Below are positions 1 through 7,998 of a stretch of DNA of 43,373 nt, in pieces (positions within the stretch are counted from its first letter, which is position 1; each line of letters begins with the position of its first letter). The position numbers and the translations under genes are program-made. The stretch is from Polyangiaceae bacterium. GTDB lineage: Bacteria; Myxococcota_A; Polyangia; Polyangiales; Polyangiaceae. Below the pieces are notes generated by a model, which searched no databases, was not told where the DNA came from, and was given only the letters and a program-made list of their open reading frames with translations. The stretch covers positions 1 through 43,373 of the forward strand of contig JAFGIS010000500.1 of assembly GCA_016929495.1 (NCBI GenBank), given 5' to 3'.

Positions 1-46
1 CAAGCGAAAGCACCCGTTCGTCGTCCATGCTGTCGCAGGCCTTCAT
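1..46 (-). CDS. possible start of a gene running off the left edge
   Basis: On the minus strand an open frame reads MKACDSMDDERVLSL and leaves the window. The first ATG of the frame is at position 46. Upstream of it the frame stays open to a TGA at 142-140 but has no ATG or GTG. An AAGAAGG stretch lies about 11 bases before the ATG and could be a ribosome site. The start region is duplicated by an 18-bp tandem repeat, so the residues KACDSM occur twice. Too little is visible to assign a function, and the frame may not be a gene. Confidence 0.2.
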   Translation of the reverse strand, partial: MKACDSMDDERVLSL

Positions 47-61
47 GCTGTCGCAGGCCTT
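26..61. repeat. 18-bp direct tandem repeat, two copies
   Basis: The unit CATGCTGTCGCAGGCCTT occurs at 26-43 and again, identically, at 44-61. Eighteen is a multiple of three, so a reading frame passing through is kept. Confidence 0.9.
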
Positions 62-396
62 CTTCTGAGCATACTCGGCAGGCGCGTCATCGCCACCGGT
101 GACACACGCGCGGCCCGCGGTCCGGCTGCCAGTCGTACTTCACAGGGCCCCGCGCCTGACGCTCTTCTTGCGAATGGCGCCGGATGTGTGACCGGCACCC
201 TCCCGCACCGGACCACGACGCGGTTGGGTGCCTCCCGGCCGCAGGCGCCCGGGCGCGGTTCGCCGCCGGATCCGACGGCGCCGGACCGGGCGAAGCCCTG
301 CGAAGGCTCGGGCGAACTGGTCTGAGCCGCGACGCGAGTTGCTCGCCCGATGCCTTTGCTGGAGACAGCACGCGAGGCAGGCTACGGTCGGACCCG
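47..396. other. spacer with no gene seen
   Basis: Frames here are Arg/Pro/Ala-rich and resemble no family I recognise. I take them as GC-driven shadows. No clear promoter or hairpin was found. Confidence 0.5.
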
Positions 397-1236
397 ATGC
401 GCCTCCACGCCCTCAACTGTGCCACGCTCCGGCCTGCGAGCGGAGCGATCCGGCTCGGACGAAGGGGCGCCGTCGAACGAACCTCGGCCGTGTGCACGTG
501 CCTGGTCGCCGAGCTCGACCGTGGCCTCGTCCTGGTCGATACCGGCCTCGGCTTGCTCGACGTCGCCGTGCCCCTGCGCCGGCTCGGCCCGGGTTTTCTG
601 GCCGCGATGCACCCCAGGCTCGACCCGAACGAGACAGCGGCGCGGCAGGTGGAACGTCTGGGCTTCAGCCGTCAGGACGTTCAGGACGTCGTATTGACCC
701 ATCTCGACCCGGACCACGCAGGAGGGCTTTCCGATTTCCCGCGCGCACGAGTCCACCTGTTCGCGGCGGAGCACCGGGCCGCCGTCGGCCAACCGGAGCT
801 TGCCCCGCTCGGGCGGTACCGGCCGATGCAGTGGGCGCACCGGCCTCGATTCGAGCTCTACCAGCCCGACGGGCCTCGCTGGTACGGGCTGGACGTGGTC
901 CACCAGCTCCGAGGACTTCCGCCGGATCTGAAGCTCGTTTCGCTTCCGGGCCACTCCCGGGGACACGGCGGCGTGGCGCTTCGGTCGGGCTGCGGGTGGC
1001 TGCTGCTCACGGGTGATGCGACACTCAGACCGGGAGCGCTGAGCTGGGACTTCCCTCCCCGTCCACGATGGCTCAACCGCTCGAGTCCTCTGGTGGGCTC
1101 GAGTGCGCGAACGCGGCATCGGACGGTCGAGCAGCTCGCCGCGCTCGGCCAGGAACATGCTCGGGAAATCGGCCTGTTCTCGTCGCACGACCCCGGAGAT
1201 TTGGAGCGATGCCGCGGCTGGCTCGGCGCCACCTGA
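397..1236 (+). CDS. metallo-beta-lactamase-fold hydrolase
   Basis: The 279-residue product carries the metal-binding signature THLDPDHAGG (about residues 99-108), a variant of the HxHxDH motif in which the second His is Asp. It also has the strand VLVDTGLG before the motif, a later GHSRGH segment, LTGDA, and a late SSHDP. This order fits the MBL-fold hydrolase superfamily, closest in style to lactonase/esterase-type members. The start was set at the ATG before MRLHALNC, because the 71 upstream codons of the open frame are Arg/Pro/Ala-rich and unlike the family. Its 3' end overlaps the start of mutY by 28 bases, suggesting co-transcription. The substrate is unknown. The HxDxDH form is a substitution at a normally conserved ligand and could change metal content. 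Confidence 0.8.
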   Translation: MRLHALNCATLRPASGAIRLGRRGAVERTSAVCTCLVAELDRGLVLVDTGLGLLDVAVPLRRLGPGFLAAMHPRLDPNETAARQVERLGFSRQDVQDVVLTHLDPDHAGGLSDFPRARVHLFAAEHRAAVGQPELAPLGRYRPMQWAHRPRFELYQPDGPRWYGLDVVHQLRGLPPDLKLVSLPGHSRGHGGVALRSGCGWLLLTGDATLRPGALSWDFPPRPRWLNRSSPLVGSSARTRHRTVEQLAALGQEHAREIGLFSSHDPGDLERCRGWLGAT

Positions 1237-2477
1237 CCGAAGCCGCTTCCTCGCCGACGTCCGTCTCGCCGGCCCGTCGGCGTGCCATCGCGACGCGACT
1301 GCTACGGTGGTACGAACAGAACCGGCGCCATCTTCCGTGGCGGCATCGCCGAGATCCCTACGCCATCTGGGTCAGCGAGGTGATGCTGCAGCAAACCCAG
1401 GTGGCCACCGTGACCCCGTACTACGAGCGCTGGATGCAGCGTTTCCCGACAGTTCGGGCCCTGGCCTGTGCAGACGAGGACGCGGTGCTCGGCGTCTGGC
1501 AGGGACTAGGCTACTACTCCCGTGCGCGCCGCTTGCTCGCCGGCGCGCGAACCCTGGTCAGCGTCTACGGGGGCGAGGTGCCGAGTACGGTCGCCGAGCT
1601 GCGGCGCGTGCCGGGCATAGGAGCCTACTCGGCAGGCGCAATCGCGAGCATCGCTTTCGGAGTACAGGAGCCTGCGGTGGACGGCAATGCTGCGCGGGTG
1701 CTCGGTCGCCTCGAGTGTGTCGAAGGCGATCCGAAACGTGCCCAGGTGGCGCGACGCTTGTCGACGATCGCCCGCAGGCTGGTCCCTCTGGACCGACCGG
1801 GAGACTTCAACCAGGCGCTCATGGAGCTCGGTGCCACGTTGTGTGTGCCGCGACGACCCGAGTGCAGCCAGTGCCCCCTGCAGCGACTCTGCCGCGCCCG
1901 GCGCCAGCGGCGTACCGAGCAGCTCGTCGCGGCACCCGCTCAGCCTCCCAAGCGGCAAGTCCACATGGTCGCGGCAGTCATCCGCCGCGCTGGACGCGTT
2001 CTGGTCGCGCGCCAACGCGACGACGCAGCGCGCTGGGCGGGGCTCTGGAAGTTCCCGGATGCCGAGCTCGGCTCGGCCGAACAGCCTGAGGTGGCAGTGG
2101 CCCGAGCTGCGCAGACCGCGGCTCGAGTGACAGTCGCGGTCGACCGGCGAAGCAGCCGCCTGCGCTTCGTCATCACGAACCACTCGATCACGCTCGACGT
2201 GTATGAATGCCGCGTCCGAGGGCGGACTGGCATCAGCGCGGGCCAGCATGCCGCGTGGAAATTGCCGCTGGAGCTCGAAGCGCTGGCCATGCCGGCCGCT
2301 CACCGGAAGATCGCCCGCAGCCTGCCCGGATCCAGCGACCGAGGCCGCGCCGTTCGCTCCGACGATCCGAACCGCCGGCAGATGCGAAAAGGTTGGCAGG
2401 CGGGTCGGACTGGCTATTCTACCCAACGACGACAGCAACGACCCCACACAGGAGAAGGAAAAGGAACATGCGCATAG
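1209..2477 (+). CDS. mutY: A/G-specific adenine DNA glycosylase MutY
   Basis: MutY removes adenine mispaired with 8-oxoguanine in base-excision repair. The 422-residue protein has the catalytic Glu (E57) in VSEVMLQQTQ, a helix-hairpin-helix (LRRVPGIGAYSAGAI, about 131-145) and the catalytic Asp (D158) in AVDGN. It also has a complete [4Fe-4S] loop C-x6-C-x2-C-x5-C at C212, C219, C222 and C228. A Nudix-like 8-oxoG recognition domain follows at about 245-370. The ATG at 1209 has GGAG at 1195-1198 and overlaps the hydrolase gene. The last 50 or so residues are basic and run over the promoter and ribosome site of the next gene, ending only at a TAG inside it, so the family-conserved part ends near residue 370. 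Confidence 0.95.
   Translation: MPRLARRHLTEAASSPTSVSPARRRAIATRLLRWYEQNRRHLPWRHRRDPYAIWVSEVMLQQTQVATVTPYYERWMQRFPTVRALACADEDAVLGVWQGLGYYSRARRLLAGARTLVSVYGGEVPSTVAELRRVPGIGAYSAGAIASIAFGVQEPAVDGNAARVLGRLECVEGDPKRAQVARRLSTIARRLVPLDRPGDFNQALMELGATLCVPRRPECSQCPLQRLCRARRQRRTEQLVAAPAQPPKRQVHMVAAVIRRAGRVLVARQRDDAARWAGLWKFPDAELGSAEQPEVAVARAAQTAARVTVAVDRRSSRLRFVITNHSITLDVYECRVRGRTGISAGQHAAWKLPLELEALAMPAAHRKIARSLPGSSDRGRAVRSDDPNRRQMRKGWQAGRTGYSTQRRQQRPHTGEGKGTCA
2393..2420 (+). promoter_or_regulatory. candidate sigma-70-type promoter within the mutY tail
   Basis: TTGGCA at 2393-2398 and TATTCT at 2415-2420 are separated by 16 bases, 48 bases upstream of the ATG of the exported protein at 2468. They match the -35 consensus at 5/6 and the -10 consensus at 4/6. 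This is visual only. Confidence 0.4.
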
Positions 2478-3076
2478 CGATTGTGGTTGCGGTAGGCGCC
2501 GCCCTGATCGGCTCGTGTCCGCTGGCGATGGCACAGGATTTTGGCAGCCAGGGCACGGTGACGCTGAGCGCGGAGCGCGTGTTCGGGCTCAACTGGACGC
2601 ATTCTCGGCGCGAGTTCCGCAACAATAACGTGGACCGCACCAGCATCACCACCTTCGGCATCGGCTGGTACCGAAGCGAGAGCGCGTTCAACAACCCGCG
2701 AGCTGCCGCGGACGTGTTCGTGATCGACCAGCTGAGCGTCGGCGGCAGTCTCGGGTTCTACGTCTGGGGCGACGACGTTGACCGGCAAGGGCTCATTTTC
2801 GCGCCACGGGTCGGCTATGCGGCGGCGCTGAGCGACGCCATCGGCGTCTGGCCACGAGGTGGTCTCACGTACTACGCCGAGGAGCCACCTGGGGGCGGAG
2901 CCGACTACACACAGTTCGCTCTCTCGGGCGAGTGCATGTTCACCTTCTTCCCGCAGGACACGTGGGCCATTCTCGCAGGGCCCACGCTCGATCTGGGTCT
3001 GACCGGGGACGAGGGTGACAACGACTTCTCCCAGTACTCGTTCGGGATCCACGCTGGCCTCATGGGCGTGCTCTGA
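2468..3076 (+). CDS. exported protein, probable outer-membrane beta-barrel
   Basis: The 202-residue product starts with a Sec signal peptide (MRIAIVVAVGAALIG, then SCPLAMA before QDFG, cleavage near residue 22-23). The mature part alternates polar and aromatic/glycine-rich short strands, for example FGIGWYRSES, GGSLGFYVWG, FAPRVGYAAALS, GGLTYYAEE and GPTLDLGLTG. This fits a small porin-like or OmpA-type barrel in the outer membrane. The ATG follows a purine-rich GGAGAAGG ribosome site at 2451-2458 and overlaps the last 10 bases of the mutY frame. No conserved domain was recognised by eye, and the substrate or role is unknown. Confidence 0.7.
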   Translation: MRIAIVVAVGAALIGSCPLAMAQDFGSQGTVTLSAERVFGLNWTHSRREFRNNNVDRTSITTFGIGWYRSESAFNNPRAAADVFVIDQLSVGGSLGFYVWGDDVDRQGLIFAPRVGYAAALSDAIGVWPRGGLTYYAEEPPGGGADYTQFALSGECMFTFFPQDTWAILAGPTLDLGLTGDEGDNDFSQYSFGIHAGLMGVL

Positions 3077-3619
3077 GCTCGTCCCTCGTTGTCTGCAGGC
3101 GCCCGCGAGGCCTGGGGTAGCTCTAGCACGGCTGGCCGACTAGCCCGCCGGCACGGCAGACGCCGTTGTGCTGCATCTTGCCAACGAAACGTCGTGCGAC
3201 ACGGCGTCGTTGGCCTCTGTGCGTTCATCTCCAGACCGCGATCGAAAGACACGGCCAACACGATCGTGCCTGCTGGGCCAACAGGTCGCCGATGCGCGCG
3301 AGCCTACCGCCAGACAACAAACTTCCAGCCAACGGTGACGGAAGCGACGCAATCAGAGCGACGAGCGCCCACGCACGTTGTGAGCCGAGCACCCGAGGCA
3401 CACACATGAGAGCACGCGTCGCGCCCCGATGGGCTCCCAGTCGAGTGCGGCCCGATCGTGCCATTTCGGGCAGGATGAGCCATACTCGGAACGCGTCGCC
3501 GAGGAGTACCGCGCGCGGCCCGGAAAATGGCTCTGTCACTGGCAACACCGCGCGGAGCCTACCGCCTCCGAAGTGACACTCGGCACCGACCACGACAGTG
3601 GCAGAGAGGGACTCGAAAC
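3077..3619. other. 543-base spacer with an inverted repeat
   Basis: No convincing gene; frames are Arg-rich and low in hydrophobic residues. A perfect 8-bp inverted repeat GCCAACGA / TCGTTGGC lies at 3180-3187 and 3207-3214. A GCCGTTGTGC stretch at 3162-3171 also occurs in the hairpin at 11233-11255. The region must hold the promoter of the VWA gene at 3620, but no clear boxes were found. Confidence 0.5.
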
Positions 3620-4930
3620 ATGAGACGAGCAGCGACCGGAACCTTCGTGGTGCTACTGACGGCCGGTGGCACTCTGGGCATAGCTTGCAGCGGCGACGAT
3701 GACGACAGCGGCAGCGACCTGTACACCCCCACGTTGAGCGGCGGTACCACGTCGGCCAGCAACACCTCGACCGGCAACAAGAGCTCGGACGACGACGACG
3801 ATTCAGCCACCGGCGGCAAGAAGGGTACGGGTGGCGGAGGGAACACTACGAAGGCTACCGGCGGCACCAGCACCGTCTCCTGGAAAGGATGTGACGGCGT
3901 GGTGATCCCTCCGGAAGAGGCAGAAAAGAACACGTGCCAGGAGGAGTACTACGAGACCGAGCCCATGCCCGTGGACCTGGTCATCATGATGGACCGCTCG
4001 GTGTCCCTGGCCGAGGAAGTTCCCGAACTGGGAATGACCCGGTGGGAAGGCATGGTCCAGGCCATGGAGACCTTCGTCAACAACCCGGACGTGTTGAACA
4101 AGGACGTCAGGGCCTCGCTTCAGTTCTTCAACCAGTCGGGAGGTCACGTCGAGCAGACGGACTGCGACGTGGCCCGCTACCTCACCCCGCGCGTCCCGAT
4201 GGGCAGCCTCGCCGACAATGGGCAGGACATCGTCGACGCGATGGCCGAGACCAAGCCGGCCGGACAGACGCCCACGGCGCCGGCTCTGCAGGGCGCGCTC
4301 ATGTACGCGCGGCAGTGGAATGCTCAGGGCGGCGGCGGCCGTGCGACAGCCGTGCTGCTCGTGTCCGATGGCCTGCCCACGCGCTGCCAGGATCCGATAT
4401 CGGTCGAAGAAGTCGCGGACCTCGCGGAGGCCTACGCGAATCCTCCGCTGCCCGACGACGGAGGAGATCTGCCGCCCGCGATCCCGACGTTCGTGGTCGG
4501 CCTCGGGCCAGCCACGAACAACCTGAACTCGATCGCGATGGGCGGCGGAACGGACGAAGCCTACGCGATCGACCTCGACGCCGACGCCGCGGATGCGTTC
4601 GCCGAGGTGCTGAGCAAGATCACCAACGCCCAGCTGAGCTGTGACTTCATCGTCCCAGAGAAGCTGCGGGATCCTGCGATGCGCATGAACTACGACAAGA
4701 ACCGGATCTGGTACACGCCTCCCGGCAGCACCGAGATCCAGCAGATACCCCGAGTCGCCAACGCGAACGCCTGCAAGGGGGGTACCTATGGCGGCTGGTA
4801 CTATCAGTACCCGGACGACGCCGAGGACGACGCCACGCCCAACCTGATCACGGTCTGCCCGTGTACCTGCGCTTTGTTCCGCACCGGGCTGATCAATATC
4901 CAATGGGGATGCTCCCCCATTCCGCTGTAG
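3620..4930 (+). CDS. VWA-domain lipoprotein with Cys-rich tail
   Basis: The 436-residue protein has a lipoprotein-type leader (hydrophobic residues 8-22, then C23 in GIACSGDDDD; the lipobox is not canonical). A low-complexity Asp/Ser/Thr/Gly linker follows (about 24-88), then a von Willebrand factor A domain from about 118 to 330. The MIDAS motif D125-R-S127-V-S129 is intact, so metal-dependent ligand binding is plausible. The C-terminus has a GGWYYQYP segment followed by CPCTC and a final Cys. The same layout ends the second VWA protein at 11964-14231, so the two are probably paralogues. It is likely anchored on the cell surface or in the periplasm. The ligand is unknown. The ATG at 3620 was chosen because the signal peptide begins there. 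Confidence 0.85.
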   Translation: MRRAATGTFVVLLTAGGTLGIACSGDDDDSGSDLYTPTLSGGTTSASNTSTGNKSSDDDDDSATGGKKGTGGGGNTTKATGGTSTVSWKGCDGVVIPPEEAEKNTCQEEYYETEPMPVDLVIMMDRSVSLAEEVPELGMTRWEGMVQAMETFVNNPDVLNKDVRASLQFFNQSGGHVEQTDCDVARYLTPRVPMGSLADNGQDIVDAMAETKPAGQTPTAPALQGALMYARQWNAQGGGGRATAVLLVSDGLPTRCQDPISVEEVADLAEAYANPPLPDDGGDLPPAIPTFVVGLGPATNNLNSIAMGGGTDEAYAIDLDADAADAFAEVLSKITNAQLSCDFIVPEKLRDPAMRMNYDKNRIWYTPPGSTEIQQIPRVANANACKGGTYGGWYYQYPDDAEDDATPNLITVCPCTCALFRTGLINIQWGCSPIPL

Positions 4931-4985
4931 GTCCGTCCGGGCCTCGGCGCGCGATGAAGGCAGCCCGATCGTTCCGTGCTCGTGG

Positions 4986-5006
4986 GCTTCGCCTGCGCGA
5001 AGCTTT
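4986..5006 (+). terminator. hairpin between convergent VWA and aceE genes
   Basis: GCTTCGC (4986-4992) pairs perfectly with GCGAAGC (4997-5003) over a 4-base loop and is followed by TTT. It lies between two convergent genes and could end transcription from the + side. On the other strand AAA precedes the stem, so it does not look like a classical terminator for aceE. Confidence 0.55.
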
Positions 5007-5011
5007 CCTCG

Positions 5012-7684
5012 TCAAAGGCTCATCGGATCGACCTGGGCCGGGTCCACGCCGAGCTCTCCCATAGCGTTCCGCACGAGCTCGGCGGAAACCCGGCCCTCGT
5101 GGCACAGCGCGTCGAGCGCGGCAACGACCACCGCTTCGGCATCGACCTCGAAGTGGCGGCGCAGGGCGGGCCGGGTGTCACTGAGCCCGTAGCCATCCGT
5201 GCCGAGCGGGACGAAGCGACCCGGGATCCAGCGTGCGACTTGGTCGGGCACCAGCTTCATGTAGTCGGTCGCGGCGATGAACGGCCCCGCCACCCCCTCG
5301 AGCGCACGCGTGATGTAAGGCACGGCAGGCTCGCCCTCCTGGTCGAGCCGGTTGCGCCGCTCACAGGCCAGTGCGTCGTTGCGTAGCAGCTGGTAGCTCG
5401 TGACGCTCCAGACGTCGGCTGCCACGTCATAGCGCTCGAGGATCTCCGCCGCGCGCAGCACTTCGTTCAGAATCGATCCGCTGCCGAACAGCTGCGCCCG
5501 GTGCCGCCCCGACGCCTCCGCGCTGCGAAGCGGATAGATGCCACGCCGGATCCCCTCGTCGGCCCCTTCGGGCATCGGGGGCATCGCGTAGTTCTCGTTT
5601 TGCAGCGTGATGTAGTAGATGACGTCTTGCTCGTCGACCAGCATTTTGGTCAGGCCATCGCGCACGATCACGGCCAGTTCGTACGCGTAGGCCACGTCGT
5701 AGGCGCGACAGCTCGGCACGGTCGCCGCGAGGATGTGGCTGTGTCCGTCGTTGTGCTGCAGGCCCTCCCCGGCCAACGTCGTGCGACCTGCCGTGGCGCC
5801 CAGCAGGAAGCCGCGCGCCATGGCGTCGCCCGCAGCCCAGATCAGGTCGCCGGTCCGCTGGAAGCCGAACATGGAGTAGTAGATGTAGAATGGGATCATG
5901 GGCTGGCCGTGCGCCGAGTACGACGTCGCCGCGGCGGTGAACGAAGCCATCGCTCCCGCCTCGGTGATCCCCTCTTCCAGTACTTGACCGTCCTTGGCCT
6001 CTCGGTAGTAGAGCACCTTGCCCTTGTCCACGGGCTCGTAGAGCTGGCCCCGCGAGGAGTAGATGCCCACCTGGGAGAACAGGGCATCCATTCCGAACGT
6101 GCGCGCTTCGTCCGGTACGATGGGCACGATGCGCTTGCCAATGCGACGATCCCGCAAGAGCTTCGACAGGAGCCTCGCAAAAGCCATCGTCGTGGAGGCC
6201 TCGCCCTGCTTCAGCCCGGCGTAAAACTCGTCGAAGGTGTCGTCCGCTGGCAGCTCCAGCCGCACCTGCGCCTGCGTGTGACGCTCCGGTATGCAGCCGC
6301 CCAGCGCGCGGCGCCGCTCGAGCATGTACTCCACCTCGGGGCTTTGGGGCCCCGGATGATAGAAAGGCGCTTCGCCGAGCTTCTCGTCGGGCACCGGCAG
6401 CTCGAGCAGGTCTCGGAACGCGCGCAGTTCCACCAACTCGAGCATCTTCTTCTGGTGCGTGACATTGCTACCCTCCAGCCCGCTGCCGAGCGTCCAGCCC
6501 TTGACGGTATGAGCGAGAATCACGGTGGGCCGAGACGGTTCGGCGACGGCATCGAAGTAGGCAGCATAGACCTTGCGGTAGCTGTGCCCGCCGCGTCGAA
6601 GCCGCCGGAGCTGTTCATCGCTCAAGTGCCCGACCAGCTCCAGCAGTCTCGGGTCCGTTCCGAAGAAATGCTGACGGATGTAGGAGCCGGGCGCCGTGGT
6701 GAACCTCTGCCACTGCCCATCCACGGTCTCGTTGAACTTGTTGACGAGCACGCCCTCGGTGTCTCTGGCCAGGAGGTCGTCCCACTCCGGACCCCAGATG
6801 ACCTTGATCACTCGCCAGCCCGCGCCGCGGAACACGGACTCCAGCTCCTGGATGATCTTGCCGTTGCCACGAACGGGGCCGTCCAGCCGTTGCAGGTTGC
6901 AGTTGACGACGAAGATGAGGTTGCTCAGCTGCTCGCGGGCCGCGACGCTGAGAGCGCCGAGCGATTCTGGCTCGTCCGTCTCCCCGTCGCCCAGGAAGCA
7001 CCAGACCTTGCGGCCGGACGTGTCGGCCAAACCGCGAGCGTGCAGGTAGCGCATGAAGCGGGCCTGGTAGATCGCGTTCAGCGGACCAAGCCCCATACTG
7101 ACGGTGGGAAACTCCCAGTAGTTGGGCATCAAACGCGGATGCGGATAGCTGGACAGTCCGCGCCCGCCGTCGCAGTTCTGGCGGAAGCGCTCCATGGCCT
7201 CCGTGCTGATGCGCCCCTCCAGGAAAGAGCGTGCATAGATCCCGGGCGCGGCGTGGCCTTGGAAGTACACCAGGTCACCGCCGCCCGGCGCGTTCTTGCC
7301 TCGAAAGAAATGGTTGAATCCGACCTCGTAGAGACTCGCGCTCGAAGCGTACGTGGAGAGATGCCCGCCGAGTCCGTGGAAACGCGCGTTGGCCCTCTGC
7401 ACCATGGCGACCGCATTCCAGCGGATGATGCGCCGGATGCGCTTCTCCATGAGTTCATCGCCAGGAAAGGGAGGCTCCTGCTCGACGGCGATGGTGTTCA
7501 CGTAGTCGGTCGTGACCGAGCCGACCGGTGCTGCTCCGTACCGTCGTGCCGAGGCAAGCAACCGCCGCAGTAGATAGCGAGCACGCTCCGGACCCGACGC
7601 CTCGACCACCCCCTCCAGCGATTCGATCCATTCTCGGGTCTCTTGCGGATCTCGGTCCGACGGGTCGGTCCTGTACGTGGTCAC
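5012..7684 (-). CDS. aceE: pyruvate dehydrogenase E1, homodimeric type (AceE)
   Basis: AceE decarboxylates pyruvate on thiamine diphosphate and acetylates the lipoyl domain of E2. The 890-residue length matches the single-chain E1 family (E. coli 887). The N-terminus DPQETREWIESLEGVV matches the family start, followed by NHFFRGKNAPGGGDLVYFQGHAAPGIYAR and the thiamine-binding GDGETDEPES...N motif. The start is a GTG at 7684: the 47 upstream codons of the open frame are unlike the family, and a good ribosome site lies 7 bases before the GTG. No E2 gene lies beside it. It is divergent from the phosphoesterase gene and convergent with the VWA gene. A second, heterodimer-type E1 is encoded at the right end of the window. 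Confidence 0.95.
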   Translation of the reverse strand: MTTYRTDPSDRDPQETREWIESLEGVVEASGPERARYLLRRLLASARRYGAAPVGSVTTDYVNTIAVEQEPPFPGDELMEKRIRRIIRWNAVAMVQRANARFHGLGGHLSTYASSASLYEVGFNHFFRGKNAPGGGDLVYFQGHAAPGIYARSFLEGRISTEAMERFRQNCDGGRGLSSYPHPRLMPNYWEFPTVSMGLGPLNAIYQARFMRYLHARGLADTSGRKVWCFLGDGETDEPESLGALSVAAREQLSNLIFVVNCNLQRLDGPVRGNGKIIQELESVFRGAGWRVIKVIWGPEWDDLLARDTEGVLVNKFNETVDGQWQRFTTAPGSYIRQHFFGTDPRLLELVGHLSDEQLRRLRRGGHSYRKVYAAYFDAVAEPSRPTVILAHTVKGWTLGSGLEGSNVTHQKKMLELVELRAFRDLLELPVPDEKLGEAPFYHPGPQSPEVEYMLERRRALGGCIPERHTQAQVRLELPADDTFDEFYAGLKQGEASTTMAFARLLSKLLRDRRIGKRIVPIVPDEARTFGMDALFSQVGIYSSRGQLYEPVDKGKVLYYREAKDGQVLEEGITEAGAMASFTAAATSYSAHGQPMIPFYIYYSMFGFQRTGDLIWAAGDAMARGFLLGATAGRTTLAGEGLQHNDGHSHILAATVPSCRAYDVAYAYELAVIVRDGLTKMLVDEQDVIYYITLQNENYAMPPMPEGADEGIRRGIYPLRSAEASGRHRAQLFGSGSILNEVLRAAEILERYDVAADVWSVTSYQLLRNDALACERRNRLDQEGEPAVPYITRALEGVAGPFIAATDYMKLVPDQVARWIPGRFVPLGTDGYGLSDTRPALRRHFEVDAEAVVVAALDALCHEGRVSAELVRNAMGELGVDPAQVDPMSL

Positions 7685-7691
7685 TCCGGTG

Positions 7692-7697
7692 CTCCTT
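7692..7697 (-). promoter_or_regulatory. ribosome-binding site that fixes the aceE GTG start
   Basis: AAGGAG on the minus strand, 7 bases upstream of the GTG at 7684. It supports the GTG over the in-frame ATG at 7825. Confidence 0.75.
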
Positions 7698-7998
7698 GTG
7701 CCCGCTGCGCCCGGGCTTGCGGCACAGATGTAGGGCCGGACACTTGCTGCTTCAAGCTTCGATCCGGTCGCACGGCACCTGCAGGTCCGGCCGGGACCGC
7801 CGTGAGCCGGCCTGGTAGCCGACACGATAGACCTGGACGCGACCTGGCGCCCGCGCCGAGGCGCCGCACAAACCTGCTATCGCAACCGGACGGACTCGCG
7901 GCCCCAACACGGGGCGGACTCGGCGGGTCGTCCTGTCACTCGATCCACCCCCACCCGCGCAAGTCCGAACGCGCCTCGACTCTCGCGCCGACCACACC
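7698..7998. other. divergent spacer between aceE and the phosphoesterase gene
   Basis: No gene seen. GGCGCC occurs twice around 7838-7860 and can form a GC-rich stem. No clear promoter boxes were found for either direction. Confidence 0.4.

Noticed and set aside
3089..3409. A 106-residue + frame in the spacer before the first VWA gene.
   Set aside because: Arg/Ala/Thr-rich, no family resemblance, no clear ribosome site; treated as non-coding.
5501..7573. A 690-residue open frame on + opposite aceE.
   Set aside because: It is the antisense shadow of a clear AceE coding region; its composition (His/Val/Arg/Ala-rich) fits no family.
7684..7825. N-terminal extension of AceE to the ATG at 7825.
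   Set aside because: The extra residues are Arg/Gly/Ala-rich, unlike the family, and a good ribosome site precedes the GTG at 7684.
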